Source of the DNA: Zeugodacus cucurbitae
Lineage: Eukaryota; Arthropoda; Insecta; Diptera; Tephritidae
DNA length: 64,000 nt
NCBI RefSeq assembly: GCF_028554725.1
Contig: NC_071668.1
Span: forward strand, 47,039,732 to 47,103,731
Direction: 5' to 3'
Position numbers and translations under genes: made by a program. Under the pieces are notes generated by a model that worked only from the letters and a program-made list of their open reading frames with translations, did no database searches and was not told the DNA's origin. Below are positions 23,314 through 35,194 of this stretch, piece by piece (position 1 is the stretch's first letter; each line of letters starts with the position of its first letter).

Positions 23314-23490
23314 ATGGCGCCAGTTGAAAGCGAAGTATGGAAATTTTTTAATAAAATAAGCAATAACTACGTTAAATATCAACTCAAATATCAAAAGCGG
23401 GTGTAACTGCGACCGAAAAACGCAATTGTTTGACAACAAAACGTTTATCGAAATTGCTTTTTCTTCAAACTTGGTTGAACAGACTTCTAA
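23314..23490 (+). pseudogene. hAT transposase start fused to its end by deletion
   Basis: The frame from ATG at 23314 reads APVESEVWKFFNKISNN, the first half of a BED finger (S-x-V-W-x-F-F). Within about 30 bp after its stop, a second frame reads RNCLTTKRLSKLLFLQTW, which matches the last segment of the hAT dimerisation domain (compare RNRLTGKRLSKLFF in the 5.3-9.0 kb hAT). The intervening ~500 codons are deleted. Confidence 0.65.
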
Positions 23491-23637
23491 ATTTTTTTGA
23501 CTTCAATGAATATATTTTACTTTATGCTAAGACAAATGAATTTTTAATACGATATTTTAATTTTATTTCCGTTTTTATTTTTGTGTATATACCAACACAA
23601 TTTGAATGTCTGAAATAAGAATATAGTCTCCTATTTA

Positions 23638-24185
23638 CTGCTACTTTGGACGGAGTAGGCAATTTAACAGTAAAGTCCTCTCTCGACGAACCAAAATCAA
23701 ATTCTACAAGTCGCTTATCATTCCCGTTCTGCTTTATGGTGCAGAAGCTTGGACGATGTCAACATCAGATGAGACGACACTAGGAGTTTTCGAGAGGAAA
23801 ATTTTGCGCAAGATTTACGGACCTCAGAACATTTGCAACGGCGAATACCGCAGATGATGGAACGATGAGCTGTACGAGTTATACGACGACATTGACATAG
23901 TTCAGCGAATAAAAAGACAGCAGCTACGCTGGCTAGGTCATGTTGTCCGAATAGACGAAAACACTCCAGCGCTGAAAGTGTTCGATGCAGTACCCGCCGG
24001 AGGAAGTCGAGGAAGGGGAAGACCCCCACTCCGTTGGAGGGACCAGGTGGAAAGCGACCTGGTTACACTTGGAATCTCCAACTGGCGCCGAACTGCGAAG
24101 GAAAGAGAGGAGTGGCGCGCTCTCATCGATTCGGCTATAACCGGCTAAACGGTTGAACGCCAATCACATACATACATACATATTT
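23638..24185 (+). mobile_element. 5'-truncated RTE insertion inside the hAT
   Basis: Begins at a CYFG block and runs through KVLSRRTKIKFYKSL, GVFERKILRKIYG and LRWLGHVVRIDENTPALKV to the family stop codon, then a CATA-repeat tail. One internal TGA interrupts an otherwise readable frame, so it is a fairly young, 5'-truncated copy of the family at 61.4 kb. It lies wholly within the 22974-24520 hAT. Confidence 0.88.
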
Positions 24186-24528
24186 TATTGGTTTTATTTT
24201 TACGCAAAGTTGCAAAACATAGTCTTTCAAGCAAGAGGCAATTCTTTTACTTTAAGATTGCTGTGCATATTTTGAAAAATTGAATGTCATTGTGCTACTT
24301 AACTTCAAATGTAGGCCATTTTCTCTTTTTGGATATGTCTGGGACTCTGTGATAGAGAATTATAATACTTTATGCAATTTAGTATTATTTGAAAACATTG
24401 GAATTAATCGATTAATCGATTTTTTTACATTAATTGCAATTCATTGCAATTATTTTTTTATATCTTTCAATTAATCATTTGATTATTTAATCGATTAAAA
24501 AAAATTTTTTGCCATCCCTAGTTACAAT

Positions 24529-27500
24529 ACAATAAAGTGAGAATTTTGATATAATTATCGCATACATGAAATAAAATGTAGTGATGAAACTGTGTAAATA
24601 TGTGATATAGGGTATAATTTAATATGAAATAAGTGCAGTCTATTCGCGATACTTTTTTTGTAATCAACTAACATTCAACATAACAGATATGAATATAAAC
24701 CTTAAAGAAAACCTAACTAAGTCGTATACCATAATCAACATTGACAACGCTTTTTAATAAGAATGTTCTAGTCCAGTCTGATGCTAGTTTGAAATAAGTA
24801 GATAAAAACCTATTTACTTCTTCATCGCAATTTTAACTTCCCAGTGCTTTTAATGAAAAATACTGTTGTGCTGAAGTAACGAATCCCTTCAGACGAGATA
24901 AGTTTTCCAAAACTATCATATAAGTTAAGTTCTCATTACTTCACTTTTGGTAGGGAAACTGCAGTTGTCAGCAAGCATTTTTTTAGCAGGATCTTCCTCT
25001 ATATTCGTATAAATATACATATGAATGCGTGTATGTGAGATAGACTCTGGTTCTGAAAGCCTACTAAATTGCTTGCTCATTTGCCCTTTTGTCTATTTCA
25101 TAAGAATATTACGAAATAAATTTTGTCAAAATTATCCACATGTTCACTGTGCGGTTTATGAAATATGGTATTTCGACCATATAATATAAATTAATAAACA
25201 TTTTATGCATAAGCATATATCCCTATTCATACGTACAATGCACCACTATGCTTAACAAGCTCGTTTCTGTAGCCACTTAAGGAGTGGGCAGTAAGTAGTA
25301 CACGCTAACAATAACAACAAATGAAGGTGATTTTCTCGATTTTGCATGTGTCACTTAAATTACCGAGAGCAAATGCAACACTAAATTAAATGAAATCTAT
25401 TGTTATTGCCGTGGAAGGGGCCTCAAAATCAGCCTCATCATAATTTATTGGAAAACGAAAACAGCAATAAATGCAACAACAGCGACCAGAACAAACACAA
25501 AAGGCTCAAGCGACGGGCAGCGGCCAAGCAGACAGTGAGGAATGAGCAATGGTTGCAACAAAGCGGCATACAACATATGTACGTAACGGACATGCGACCA
25601 CAGCCATCACCCTCAACAAACGAGTACTGTCATTTCCATTAACGAACACACCTTCCACGCAGCTTGCAGTCAGCGACGAGAGTGAGAGTGATGAGCAGTG
25701 ACATTGGCAGCCATTATCGACGTGCCACGAGGACGACAGACCTCCTGCTGTGCGAGCGTACAATGTTAAGGACCACGAGCCAACCAGTGTTGCAATGCCA
25801 AGTAGCGAAAAGAGAAAAGTCAGGCAAATTGATATGCGAATAGTCAAAAAGTTGAGCACTAGTTAGGTTAGGTATACGGACAGTATACGGTGCTAAGTTC
25901 GTGGATTGTGGCCCATCAGCCGATTTGTGTGATGCAACTCGCCGAGAGTGCTACGCTGCTGTTCAATGTTTGTTTATTTGTTTGTGGGTGGGCGGTGCGA
26001 ATTGCCTCGGGGCATTGTTAGACGATCAACAACATGGCAATGACTTTCTGATGTTATTGTAATTTACTGGTAGCAACCCATCGTTATTTATTGTTGTTGA
26101 TTTTGAACTGGTAGACGCATATACCAGAGACACAATTACATATGTAGAGTTAGTGTGATGTGAGTGCTGGCACTTTTGATGCCACTGATGTCCTTTCTGC
26201 TTTTACGATTTATTTGCACAGATTTCAGGCGCACAGCAGCCGCATCCGGTCAATTGCTTTCGGTAGACGAAGGTGTCGATTCAATAATTTCATATCCTCT
26301 GGCAAACAAATCAACACGTGTGTCCTTCCCCATTCATTGGCGATGATATTGCAATTACAGTATCCGTTCTGGCAACCATTTAGTTTGCTGGCATGTACTG
26401 GAGTATGGAGCTCCAGTCGCTGGAACACAAAGCGCAAAGAGTGCCGCAAATTCTTGAGGTATTTCACAAATACTAGAAACAACGAGGAATTTTTTACTTT
26501 GCGATTTTATACGCAGCGCCTTTATTAGCGCATCCATTAGCAGCAGAAAACAGACCAAAGTGGCCAACCGTGTGTTTCGAAAGAAACCATTATGCCATAC
26601 AGGCATGTATGTCCACTTGGGTGTGTGTCACATATGTATCTGTGAATGTCGAAGGTCGAATATTGCAATGCTATGAATGCGAGGAAGGCATACAGTGCCA
26701 CTCGCTGCGGTTGCTCTTTGTCTGTTCCTTTGCTGCTGCATAGGGACGAATGTTTTATGGGCATTCGGAGAGAGTAGGAGCTATGTACGCCATCATAAGC
26801 AATAAAATTCGCTTTGCAAAATGTTGCAACAACAATAACAGCGCAATTTTTGGATACTTCGCACATTGGCATTTTCGGCCAATTCCAATTCTGTGCGCTG
26901 CCAAAACGGATGCTCTAAAACTTCTTGCTGTAACGTTCAATATGACTGTCGGCAGACGACAGTTGTCTGCAGCCACCGTCGCTTTTCGGTCGTTTCCTAA
27001 TGGCGGTTACGGCATATTGTTGCCGCTTACATTGTTGTCGTAGTATTGGGGGCAGCGGTGCCTGTTAAGTGCACGATGCTTCTATCATTAATCACTGGCA
27101 ATAATGAACTTCCGCCGCTTGCAGTTTAAATACACTGTGCCATCTAGACCCTCACCCACTTAGACCACGCATGGTGCTCATACCCTCATTTACAGTTGGC
27201 AAGCGTAGACAGCAATGTTGTTGCTATAGCTGTTAACAGTTTTTATGGTTGTTGTTATTATTGTGTTGTTCGAGTTGTCACTGCGAATATTCACAGTTTA
27301 ACGAATGTGTCTAGTGTTTAGTTGCTAGTTAGTACAAGTTGTCATACTGATTATTGTGGTAACTGACATAATTGTTGTTGGCACTACTATCCTGGTAGTT
27401 TGGTACCAGCACTCTTCATAGTTGGTTGCAATTTATTGTGCCATTTAGTTCGAAGAGAACTTATATCAAAACCTCTATCCTAAAAGCATATGTATGTATG

Positions 27501-27589
27501 TATATATATTCATACATTTATATAAAACATACATTACAAATAAAAGGTTTAAAATGAAGTTCCCTAAACATGGATCTGTATGAAAATTC
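24529..27589. other. Long stretch without recognised genes
   Basis: From about 25.3 to 27.4 kb the sequence is less AT-rich and contains CAA/GTT trinucleotide-rich runs typical of unique non-coding fly DNA. Open frames of 80-140 codons occur on both strands and overlap one another, without motifs, so none is called. No transposon ends were seen. It may be ancestral chromosomal sequence, possibly intronic. Confidence 0.5.
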
Positions 27590-28290
27590 GAAAACTGGAG
27601 TTGATTGAGAGCTTCCGACAGAAGTCTCCCCTTTTCACCTTCCCCTGAGCTTCGATCCATCTGTGAAAAGCTCACTCCGCCTCTTTTCCGTCGGCTTCTC
27701 TGCTCCCACAGAGCTCTCGAAGGTATGTCCTCAGTGGGGAAACCGCTGGGAGACTATCCCCGGTGCAGTGGTTCAGATCAGGAATGCACGCTAAGTGACG
27801 GAGGATTTCAGAGAGTCCCTATTTCGAACCTCCTTACACCCAGTTTCTCTGAGTCTAATGGCGACATCCGTCGCAATATACTGGCCTGTTACATCTCGAC
27901 AGTCTCCCAGCAACGTGTAAAATGGCATTTAGAACCATGGTTGGTGTTGTTCATAGTGCTCCACAGATTTCAATTAGAGCCCCAGGTACTTCACCTTGTC
28001 CTCGGGTTGCGGACTGGAGTCTTTCAATGAGGGGCGTATGGAATTTTGTACCTTCTTGAAAATAATACCAGTTCAGTTTTTATGGGATTGATGGCTAAGC
28101 CACATCACTAACCCAGCAGGTTAATACATTTGAGAAACGCTGAGTCATTTCATGTACAATTTTTAGGAATTTTTCTGTTACCATAAGAGCAATGACGTCT
28201 GCATATGCTATCACCCGACACCCTTTATCTTTGAGCTCCTCCTGTAGTCTGTTCACCACCAGGATCCAGAGCAACGGAAAGAGAGAACGA
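27590..28290 (-). pseudogene. Non-LTR retrotransposon pol relic (I/R1/LOA-like, with RNase H)
   Basis: Minus strand, upstream to downstream: SPLLWILVVNRLQEELKDKG, RVIAYADVIALM (palm motif YADD with one Asp lost), INPIKTELVLFSRRYK, and near 27640 FTDGSKL, the start of an RNase H domain. The order RT then RNase H fits the I/R1/LOA group and not the RTE family elsewhere in this window. Multiple stops and frame changes; both ends are missing. Confidence 0.75.
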
Positions 28291-28813
28291 AACTTTGAGC
28301 AGTGCCCTTATTTAACTTTCGACGTGCATGTGCACTTCCTCACTCCGCAACGGCAGTTCTATCGCGGCTTAAGCAGCTTATTTAAATTTGAATTGTCAAC
28401 AATAAGATTTCTAGGGATTAATAATTAAACAACGTCTGATTCAGTAGACCAACTGTCAACTAAATCATTTCAGCGACTCAACACAATGTCTTTTGATTCG
28501 GACTCAGATATTTGTTTAGGTTAAAAGATCTTAGCTCCTTTGTCGGATTGTCCCGTTGTACAGAGTTATGGTTCAGAATTAAGCTTCACTATCCGGATAG
28601 GTAATTAAACATAATATCCCCCCTCAAAGACTCAAAGAGTGATCTTTTCGCCGCCCAAATAACGACATCTTCTCTGTGGAGCTAATAAACCGATTTTCAG
28701 TAGTGCATACTAACGGAGTTGCCCCAATAAAAGAAGGAAAATTTACTGTGATTGTAAAACAGGTTCTCATAGGTACATACAAATATTATGTACATACATA
28801 TTTGCTTTTCTTG
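28291..28813. other. Intergenic DNA, nothing recognised
   Basis: AT-rich, without coding or repeat signal that I could identify. Confidence 0.4.
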
Positions 28814-28821
28814 CTTATAAG

Positions 28822-29593
28822 CAGGCATGGGCAAAGTCTTAGCAGGTGCTAAAAGAGCGTAAGTGATCGTATACGTACACACACCGATTGTCACTAACAC
28901 GCACAAGCGAAGAGCGTTAAACGAGCACCTACGATGGGACAATACGATAAATAAACGACGATAAAATCAGTCTGCAATTAGCAGTGACTGTGCAGGTCGA
29001 TGCGGACGAAGTTGTATATTTTACGTATAAATTGAAAACAATTTTTTCATTAGTGGTACTCATTTAACGTCGTAAACGTATGGCAACATCGCAAAATTAC
29101 AATATCGTAAAACTGCTGTTAATTTTTACATGCATTTCATTTTACGACAATCTTGCAAATATGCGAGACCTTTTTCAGTGGCATTCATGGCATGCTTACA
29201 ATTAATTCACAATAAGCTGATATTACCACAATATTGCCATAGAGCGCTCATTTAACAATTGTTGCCATATTGCAAATTTACTGTATTTATATAATTGCAA
29301 GTTGCAACGTTAAATGAGTACCACTATTATAAAATAGCACTAAATTACTTTTTTAAATTATTATATTACCCAATTTTACTATAATTCATATTAAATATAA
29401 ATTATTATTAATTTTTACATTCATTAGCACGTGCATATATTCGTATTGTGCAACCGTGCGGCATAGACCTGCTCGCTCAACCTCTGCAAGCAGACTGAAT
29501 ATTTTTGATTGCTGATTCGCTTGGTACCACAGTAAGCGCACTAAACAATCTCATTTTGTGATGCTCGTTTGATTGTGGTGGTGCCCATCCCTG
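28822..29593. mobile_element. hAT-type MITE, copy 1, carrying a nested MITE
   Basis: The ends CAGGCATGGGC and GCCCATCCCTG are flanked by CTTATAAG at 28814-28821 and 29594-29601, an exact 8-bp duplication. It has no coding capacity. Both ends match the element at 50702-51246 in opposite orientation. A 276-bp second MITE sits inside. Confidence 0.93.
29051..29326. mobile_element. Small MITE with AGTGGTACTCATTTAACG ends, copy 1
   Basis: Inverted ends TAGTGGTACTCATTTAACG and CGTTAAATGAGTACCACTA. The related hAT MITE at 50.7 kb lacks it at the homologous position (TCATTATAAAAT), which shows an empty site and implies a 3-bp ATT duplication. A second copy in the opposite orientation is at 36243-36501. 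Confidence 0.9.
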
Positions 29594-29601
29594 CTTATAA
29601 G

Positions 29602-30627
29602 CAAACACCTTAATTGCATTTGCGAGCAAAGAAACTTTATAATTTTTGAAAGTAGAAATTGTTAAGCATGATTTTGTTTTTTCACATGATTTAAAAATGC
29701 CATCGAGAGCGATAACATTAAACTACACATTGTCAAGAGCCCCTTGAGGCCTACGACGGCGCTAACACATCCGTTTACCCTTATGTGCTACGCAGTCTTG
29801 CCACACTTAAGCGAGCGGAAGCTCCGCACTTGGCACGCAAGCTAAGAGCGAAAGTATACCATAGTGTAGATGGAAGGGTCTACAAAATTGCTTTAATATC
29901 ACGGAAATTTCTGAGTGCATAAATTGACACGAACGCCCCGGGGCACAATTTACCGCAATTCATATTCGCATTCACATGTGCAAGTGCCGTTGTGCGGTAT
30001 GCACATATGACATACATATGTATACCATGGTAGTGGGTGGCTCATCGCGAGCGGTGAATGGAAGCGAAAGCGAAAGTCGATTTGCATCGGTTGCCTGCAT
30101 TCACTATCCTCGCATACTTGTACTGCACGTATCCTTAACCTTAGCGGTGCTTGACGAAGAGTAGCAATAAAGCTGTCACTTTTGCAATGTATTTTGAGCG
30201 GTTGTTTCCGCTCAATAGAATCATTTGATGTGCACCATTTATATTGAGGGTGTTTTAAGTATACTATAAACCTGATGATCTGAAGTGCTCCATTATAAAA
30301 TACAAGTTAAAAAGAAAAGAGCGAAATTAAAATAATTGGCGCCGTTTCTGGATTGTTAAACTATTTGGCTATTTGCAAAAATAGAGTAGGGATTTTACTG
30401 AGAAATAATTAAGGATATTTCGGGTGAAACCGAAATTTAGATACACTTTTAAATGTGAAAACTAATAAGTAAGTAACTAATTTTAAATTGAGATAAAAAA
30501 AAAGTAGTTAAAAAGTAGATTGATGAGCGGTCTCTGTACGCGGTCCCAAGCACTACCATTCGTAAGTGTTTTGCTACACACCGTACAGACCCTATGAGTT
30601 TATGATTTAATGGAAAATAAATCACAA
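29602..30627. other. Intergenic DNA, nothing recognised
   Basis: No coding motif and no transposon end. Mixed composition, possibly unique sequence. Confidence 0.45.
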
Positions 30628-31532
30628 CAAGTAAGGAAGGGCTAAGTTCGGGTGTAACCGAACATTTTATACTCTCGCAATTTATTTGTTAACTTTATTT
30701 ATATTATATAATACACAATTTGACCCACATATTCGTCATATATATTGTATAAAGTCCATTGAAAGTTGGAAACCATAATATTAGGTTAGAAGCACCGAGG
30801 TCCTCGTGTTCGATATATGTGGCCTTAAAAACCCATGGTCCGATTTCGGCGATTTTTAGAATGGGACTGCCACACTATTAACATAGTAACATTTGTGCAA
30901 AGTTCTGCACCGATATCTTCACTAGTACTTACTTTATATATTGTAAAGTCAACGATTCAGATTGTCTTCAAAGTTCTGTCGGTATATAGGAAGTAGGCGT
31001 GGTTGTGAAGCGATTAGGCCTATTTTCACAACATATAATTGGGATGTAAGGAAACTATTACAAACCAAGTTTCATTGAAATCGGTCGAGTAGTTCCTGAG
31101 ATATGGTTTTTGACCCATAAGTGGGCGACGCCACGCCCATTTTCCATTTTGTAAAAAAATCTGAGTGCAGCTTTCATCTGCCATTTCTTATGTGAAATTT
31201 AGTGTTTCTGACGTTTTTCGTTAATGAGTTAACCCACTTTTAGTAATTTTCAACCTAACTTTTCTATGGGAGGTGGTTATTATCCGATTTCTTTAATTTT
31301 TGGACTGCATTAGGAAGTGGCTAAAAAAACGACTGCTGAAAGTTTGGTTTAAATAGCTCTATTGGTTTGCGAGATATGTACAAAAAACTTAGTAGGGGGC
31401 GGGGCCACGCCCACTTCCCCAAAAAAATTACATACATGCCCCTTCATAGTGCGATCCTTCATAGCAAATTTTATTTCCATAGCTTTATTTGTGGCTTAGT
31501 TATGGCACTTTATGTGTTGCGAGAGTATAAAA
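30628..31532 (+). repeat. Dispersed GAGAGTATAAAA repeat, copy 2
   Basis: Starts AAGTAAGGAAGGGCTAAG, the family left end, and closes with TTGCGAGAGTATAAAA. Shorter than the 1.2-1.4 kb copies because the distal GGACGGAC-containing segment is missing. The best left-end match is the copy at 51.3 kb. Confidence 0.85.
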
Positions 31533-31534
31533 AT

Positions 31535-31830
31535 ATTTTGTTTGATCCTAAAATGAAATTAATCCAGATACTTGACATTTTACAGATATCAAAGGAACGT
31601 CTAAGATGCCTATGACGTATTTGTCTATTGCATATATACTATCTGCAAGTGGCCAGAGGCATGCATGTATATTCCCTCTTTATCGGAATTTATTTGCAAG
31701 GTGGTATCCAGTCCAGCTAGTTCATCCGTTTCACAGTTTCCTGGAATGTCACTATGTTCTGAAACTCACTGCAGATTAATCGTGAAATCGTAGATAGTGC
31801 CATCAAGGCATTATTTCACTATCTTCCATA
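31535..31830 (-). pseudogene. Non-LTR RNase H fragment (part 2)
   Basis: The minus-strand frame reads SEHSDIPGNCETDELAG, then MPLATC, the conserved end of an RNase H domain of I/R1/LOA-type pol. Together with 32260-32345 it forms one relic split by an inverted dispersed repeat. Confidence 0.6.
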
Positions 31831-31834
31831 AAAC

Positions 31835-32259
31835 TCAAAGAGACTTTAGTTTTCTAGTGTGTCTCTGTTCCAAAAAGTATTAAAATCGGGTCATAACATA
31901 TCCCATCTCCAATATACCTAATTATAGGTTTTTCAAAAATATCATCTCCTAGCTTCCATATACCTAATTACATAGGTTTTTCAAAAATACGGTGGGCTTT
32001 ATTCCGCATATATATATTGGTTAATATGTGAGATATCTTAGCAAAATTAATTGCTGATGATAATGAATGAAATCGGTTCAGGAATTACCTCAGCCCTTAT
32101 ATGTATCTATATATGGCGGTTTTCGTTATTCTATGTATTAAACTTTATGCCGAATTTATGGGTAAATTTGTGTGTTATCTTAATAAAATTTTTTCAATAT
32201 TTCTTGCGAGAGTATAAAATGTTCGGTTGCACCCGAACTTAGCCTTTCCTTACTTGTTT
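31835..32259 (-). repeat. Dispersed GAGAGTATAAAA repeat, copy 3 (inverted, partial)
   Basis: Ends with TTGCGAGAGTATAAAATG and then the complement of the family left end (CTTAGCCTTTCCTTACTTG). Only the left-end ~420 bp of the family is present, in minus orientation. Confidence 0.8.
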
Positions 32260-32345
32260 TTTCTTGAATGATTTTGATGTCTAATTTTTCTGGTAAGACA
32301 CCACCTTTCACTTATTCCTGAAGCTGGGACCCATCTGTACTTTTG
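32260..32345 (-). pseudogene. Non-LTR RNase H fragment (part 1)
   Basis: The minus-strand frame reads CTDGSQLQE, stop, VKGGVLPEKLDIK. This matches the start of an RNase H domain (TDGSK/QL followed by a Gly-rich strand). It continues at 31830 after the interrupting repeat. Confidence 0.55.
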
Positions 32346-35190
32346 TCTACCTTACCCCTATACCACTCCTCTCCTGAGGGACGAATTTAGGAAAGACGAA
32401 GTGAGGAAAGACAGTAAGAGATTGTACAAGCTGCTTAAATGGATTCTATATTTTCGGATGAAAAAGACGAATGAAGAGAAAAATATTGTTTAATAAAAAA
32501 AATACATCTTTCGTATACTCATAATCTGGCCCTTAGTGACTGTTAAACTTCATGAGAATGTTAGATGAGACCAAAGTCTCTGTAACAGTTACTCGATAAT
32601 AATCAATACTTTTTAGCTTTTAGCTCAGACATTGAACCTCAGTTACCCCCAACAAAAATTTGTTTGCGCTTCTTTAGGTTATCGGATAATTGGAAGGAAC
32701 TAGAACTAGGACTAGAAATTTGAAACTACCCCAGGAAGGCTAGATTTTGGGAGAAGAATAAATCTCAAAAATTCAATAAGCATATAACGGCTTCCAAAAC
32801 ACTTATTCTCCATTTTACTTTGAATTTGATAAGGCAAGCTATAAATAAAAGCTCTCCAAATATTGTTTATTTTGTATTCCATGAAAATGAAGTTCAACAA
32901 TCTCTTAACTTTATGGTTAACAGTTCAGATTCTTTATTTACCGTTTTAATATTAAATTGTCTCTACATTTATCACTAAAACGGGTTCTAGCACTTTTTTA
33001 GAGTTTTAGAGATTGCGAAACTCCGCGGTCATGTTATCACAATCGAGCAGCTACCATATCATAAATCATAGCTTAACTCCTGCTGAGTGCCGCACAATTC
33101 GCTATTATTCTTATGAAATAACAAAAAAAATATGGGTGTTGAAAAACCAGAACACCGTGTATACCGCTTAGAGTATCCATTGACCTTCGCATAGGGAGGA
33201 AAATTAAAAAATACAAAATATTTGATAGTAAGCAGAGTCAATGAGATTTGGTAAAAAAATTGATGAAAAAACTATACACATACAAAGCAACACGTATACG
33301 GAAAGACGAAATAAAGCAACAAATTCAATAGCGGCAGCAGTAAAAATGGCTTTATTTGCGAAGGTTGTCGGACCTCCTGCGGTGTCACCACTTGGTGTAA
33401 ATGAATGAGCAAACGAGCTGACTTGTACGCGATGCTGCGTTGTAACTGTGCGTATGTAAGGCCGGTGGCAGCGGTGGTGTTGGCGGCAGTGTTGATGGTG
33501 GTTGCTTGAGCGAGACCCTTGGGACTATTTGATTTACAACCAACAGGAGATTACAATTTGCGAGTAGCAAAAGTGAATTAAAAATTGACAAGCTGCAATG
33601 AAAGCGAGTGAGAGTCGTAGTAGATTTTAGTTAAATACCCACAGCCATGTTAAATGCACGCGCCACAATCAAGTGCCAGTAACGCCGTATTGAGATGCAA
33701 CCACGCAGTTTAGTGCTGGTGTTGCCTTATCGTAATTCAGCAATCGAGAAATTTACGCAATAAAACGGCTCAGCAGGTCGCAACCGCAGCAAAAATTATA
33801 CTAGACGCAGGGAAAAGTTAAAAAGTTGAACCCTCCAACTCTCACCAAATGCAACTCCTTGCGACGTTACACAATCAAGTGGTAGTGATGGTCCCCTTCA
33901 AAAGCCTTCACTTGCATGAGATGGCGTCGTACTTCAGACGCGCCACTTGATAATGCGATTTGTTTTGGAAAATTATGAAACAAACAATTTTAAATAAATG
34001 AGAAATTTCTTAATTACATCAAAAAGCGCATAGTGCGCAAACGGTCCACACAAAGTGTGTGGGCAGTGTTGCTGATTGAACCATGTACAACGCAGAGCTT
34101 TAACTTGGCGCTGGTATCATAGACACACGCCGCAGCTGCTCCAGTAATCAACCAATAAAGAAACCACAGACGGAAAACGTTACTGTTACTGTCGGCAGAT
34201 TTTAAAATTATGTAGTATGTCTCGAAAAGAAAATAGCATTTTATGGTTTTATCATGGCGGCACAGCTGGCTCCACGCTGTGTCCTACTTCGCGGTTTGCT
34301 GGTTGGTAATGCTGCTGTTTCTTTCCTTGAACACTGTCTGCGCAATCAGACATGCAAAATCAACAGTTACCAGAACACGAACAAAAAGCGGTCAGTGGCA
34401 TTGCCAACCCTGTTCTTTGTGCGCAGCATTGTGGGAAAAAAGTAAAGATTTGTATTTCTGGAAAAAGTGATAAAGAACAGTATCACATCTTCGACCTCTG
34501 ACTCATTGAAATTTTCAGCGCGAAAAAGTGACAGTTTGATAATTTAATTCATTTGTTTGCCACCTGGTAGATAAGCGGCCGTTTATAGTGGTGGTGGTGG
34601 GTTTTGCGACACGAAAATCGCATTAAAAACCATTTTAATTACAATGTCAAATTTTAAAGCGTGCAGTTTGTGGTGTGGTGTTCCTTGCTTCGATGCATGA
34701 GTGGCATGAAAATTGAAATGTTTGCCACGCGCTACTTGATTTTCCTAGCATCTGCTCACACTTAAGTTGGTAATTATTTTAATTTCTTATTTGTTTTAAG
34801 CGAAAGCGGACTTTTTGAAAAACTGTCACTGTCGCGAATTAATAGGTACAATTATTCCATCATAAATAAACGATGCTTCCTTTGCTTTTTACTCCTTCAC
34901 CAAAGTAATAGTTAAATTAATAAGGTTATAAAACAATATTGTTGTGTAATAGAATCATAAGGTGAAATAAATAAACAAGGTTTGGTGAATCATAAAAATC
35001 TTAAAGTGTAAAAGCGGATGGATGGTCGAAAATAATCAGAGGGAAGTCAAGATATGCATATTACGTTATTGGGTATTCAACATCTCAGGAATATCAAGCA
35101 TGTATTCCAATTTCTACACATTCACGCAAGTGTGGGAAGTTTCTGACTGCCACTCAAAAAAAAATCCTTAATGAAAAATCTAACAGAGCA
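32346..35190. other. Long stretch without recognised genes
   Basis: Includes a more GC-rich part (33.3-34.7 kb) with CAG/GTG-rich runs. An open frame of 75 codons at 34243-34470 is hydrophobic at its N terminus but has no recognisable domain and is not called. No transposon ends seen. Confidence 0.5.
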
Positions 35191-35194
35191 TCGG

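Larger units (their letters stand above)
22974..24520. mobile_element. Internally deleted hAT element with 8-bp target duplication
   Basis: The ends TAGGGATGGC and GCCATCCCTA are flanked by GTTACAAT at 22966-22973 and 24521-24528, an exact 8-bp duplication. The subterminal regions are rich in TTAATCGATTAAT-type words. The interior holds a fused remnant of the hAT transposase ends and a younger RTE fragment. Confidence 0.92.

Noticed and set aside
25506..25859. 117-codon minus-strand open frame with a hydrophobic N terminus, in the gene-poor 24.5-27.6 kb stretch
   Set aside because: No recognisable domain, overlaps an open frame on the other strand, and composition is that of CAA/GTT-rich non-coding fly DNA.
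26160..26872. Overlapping open frames of 110-120 codons on both strands
   Set aside because: Mutually overlapping, no motifs, no splice or start context. Best explained by lower AT content.
34243..34470. 75-codon frame that looks like a small membrane or secreted protein
   Set aside because: Length within chance expectation, a second frame overlaps it, and no family resemblance.
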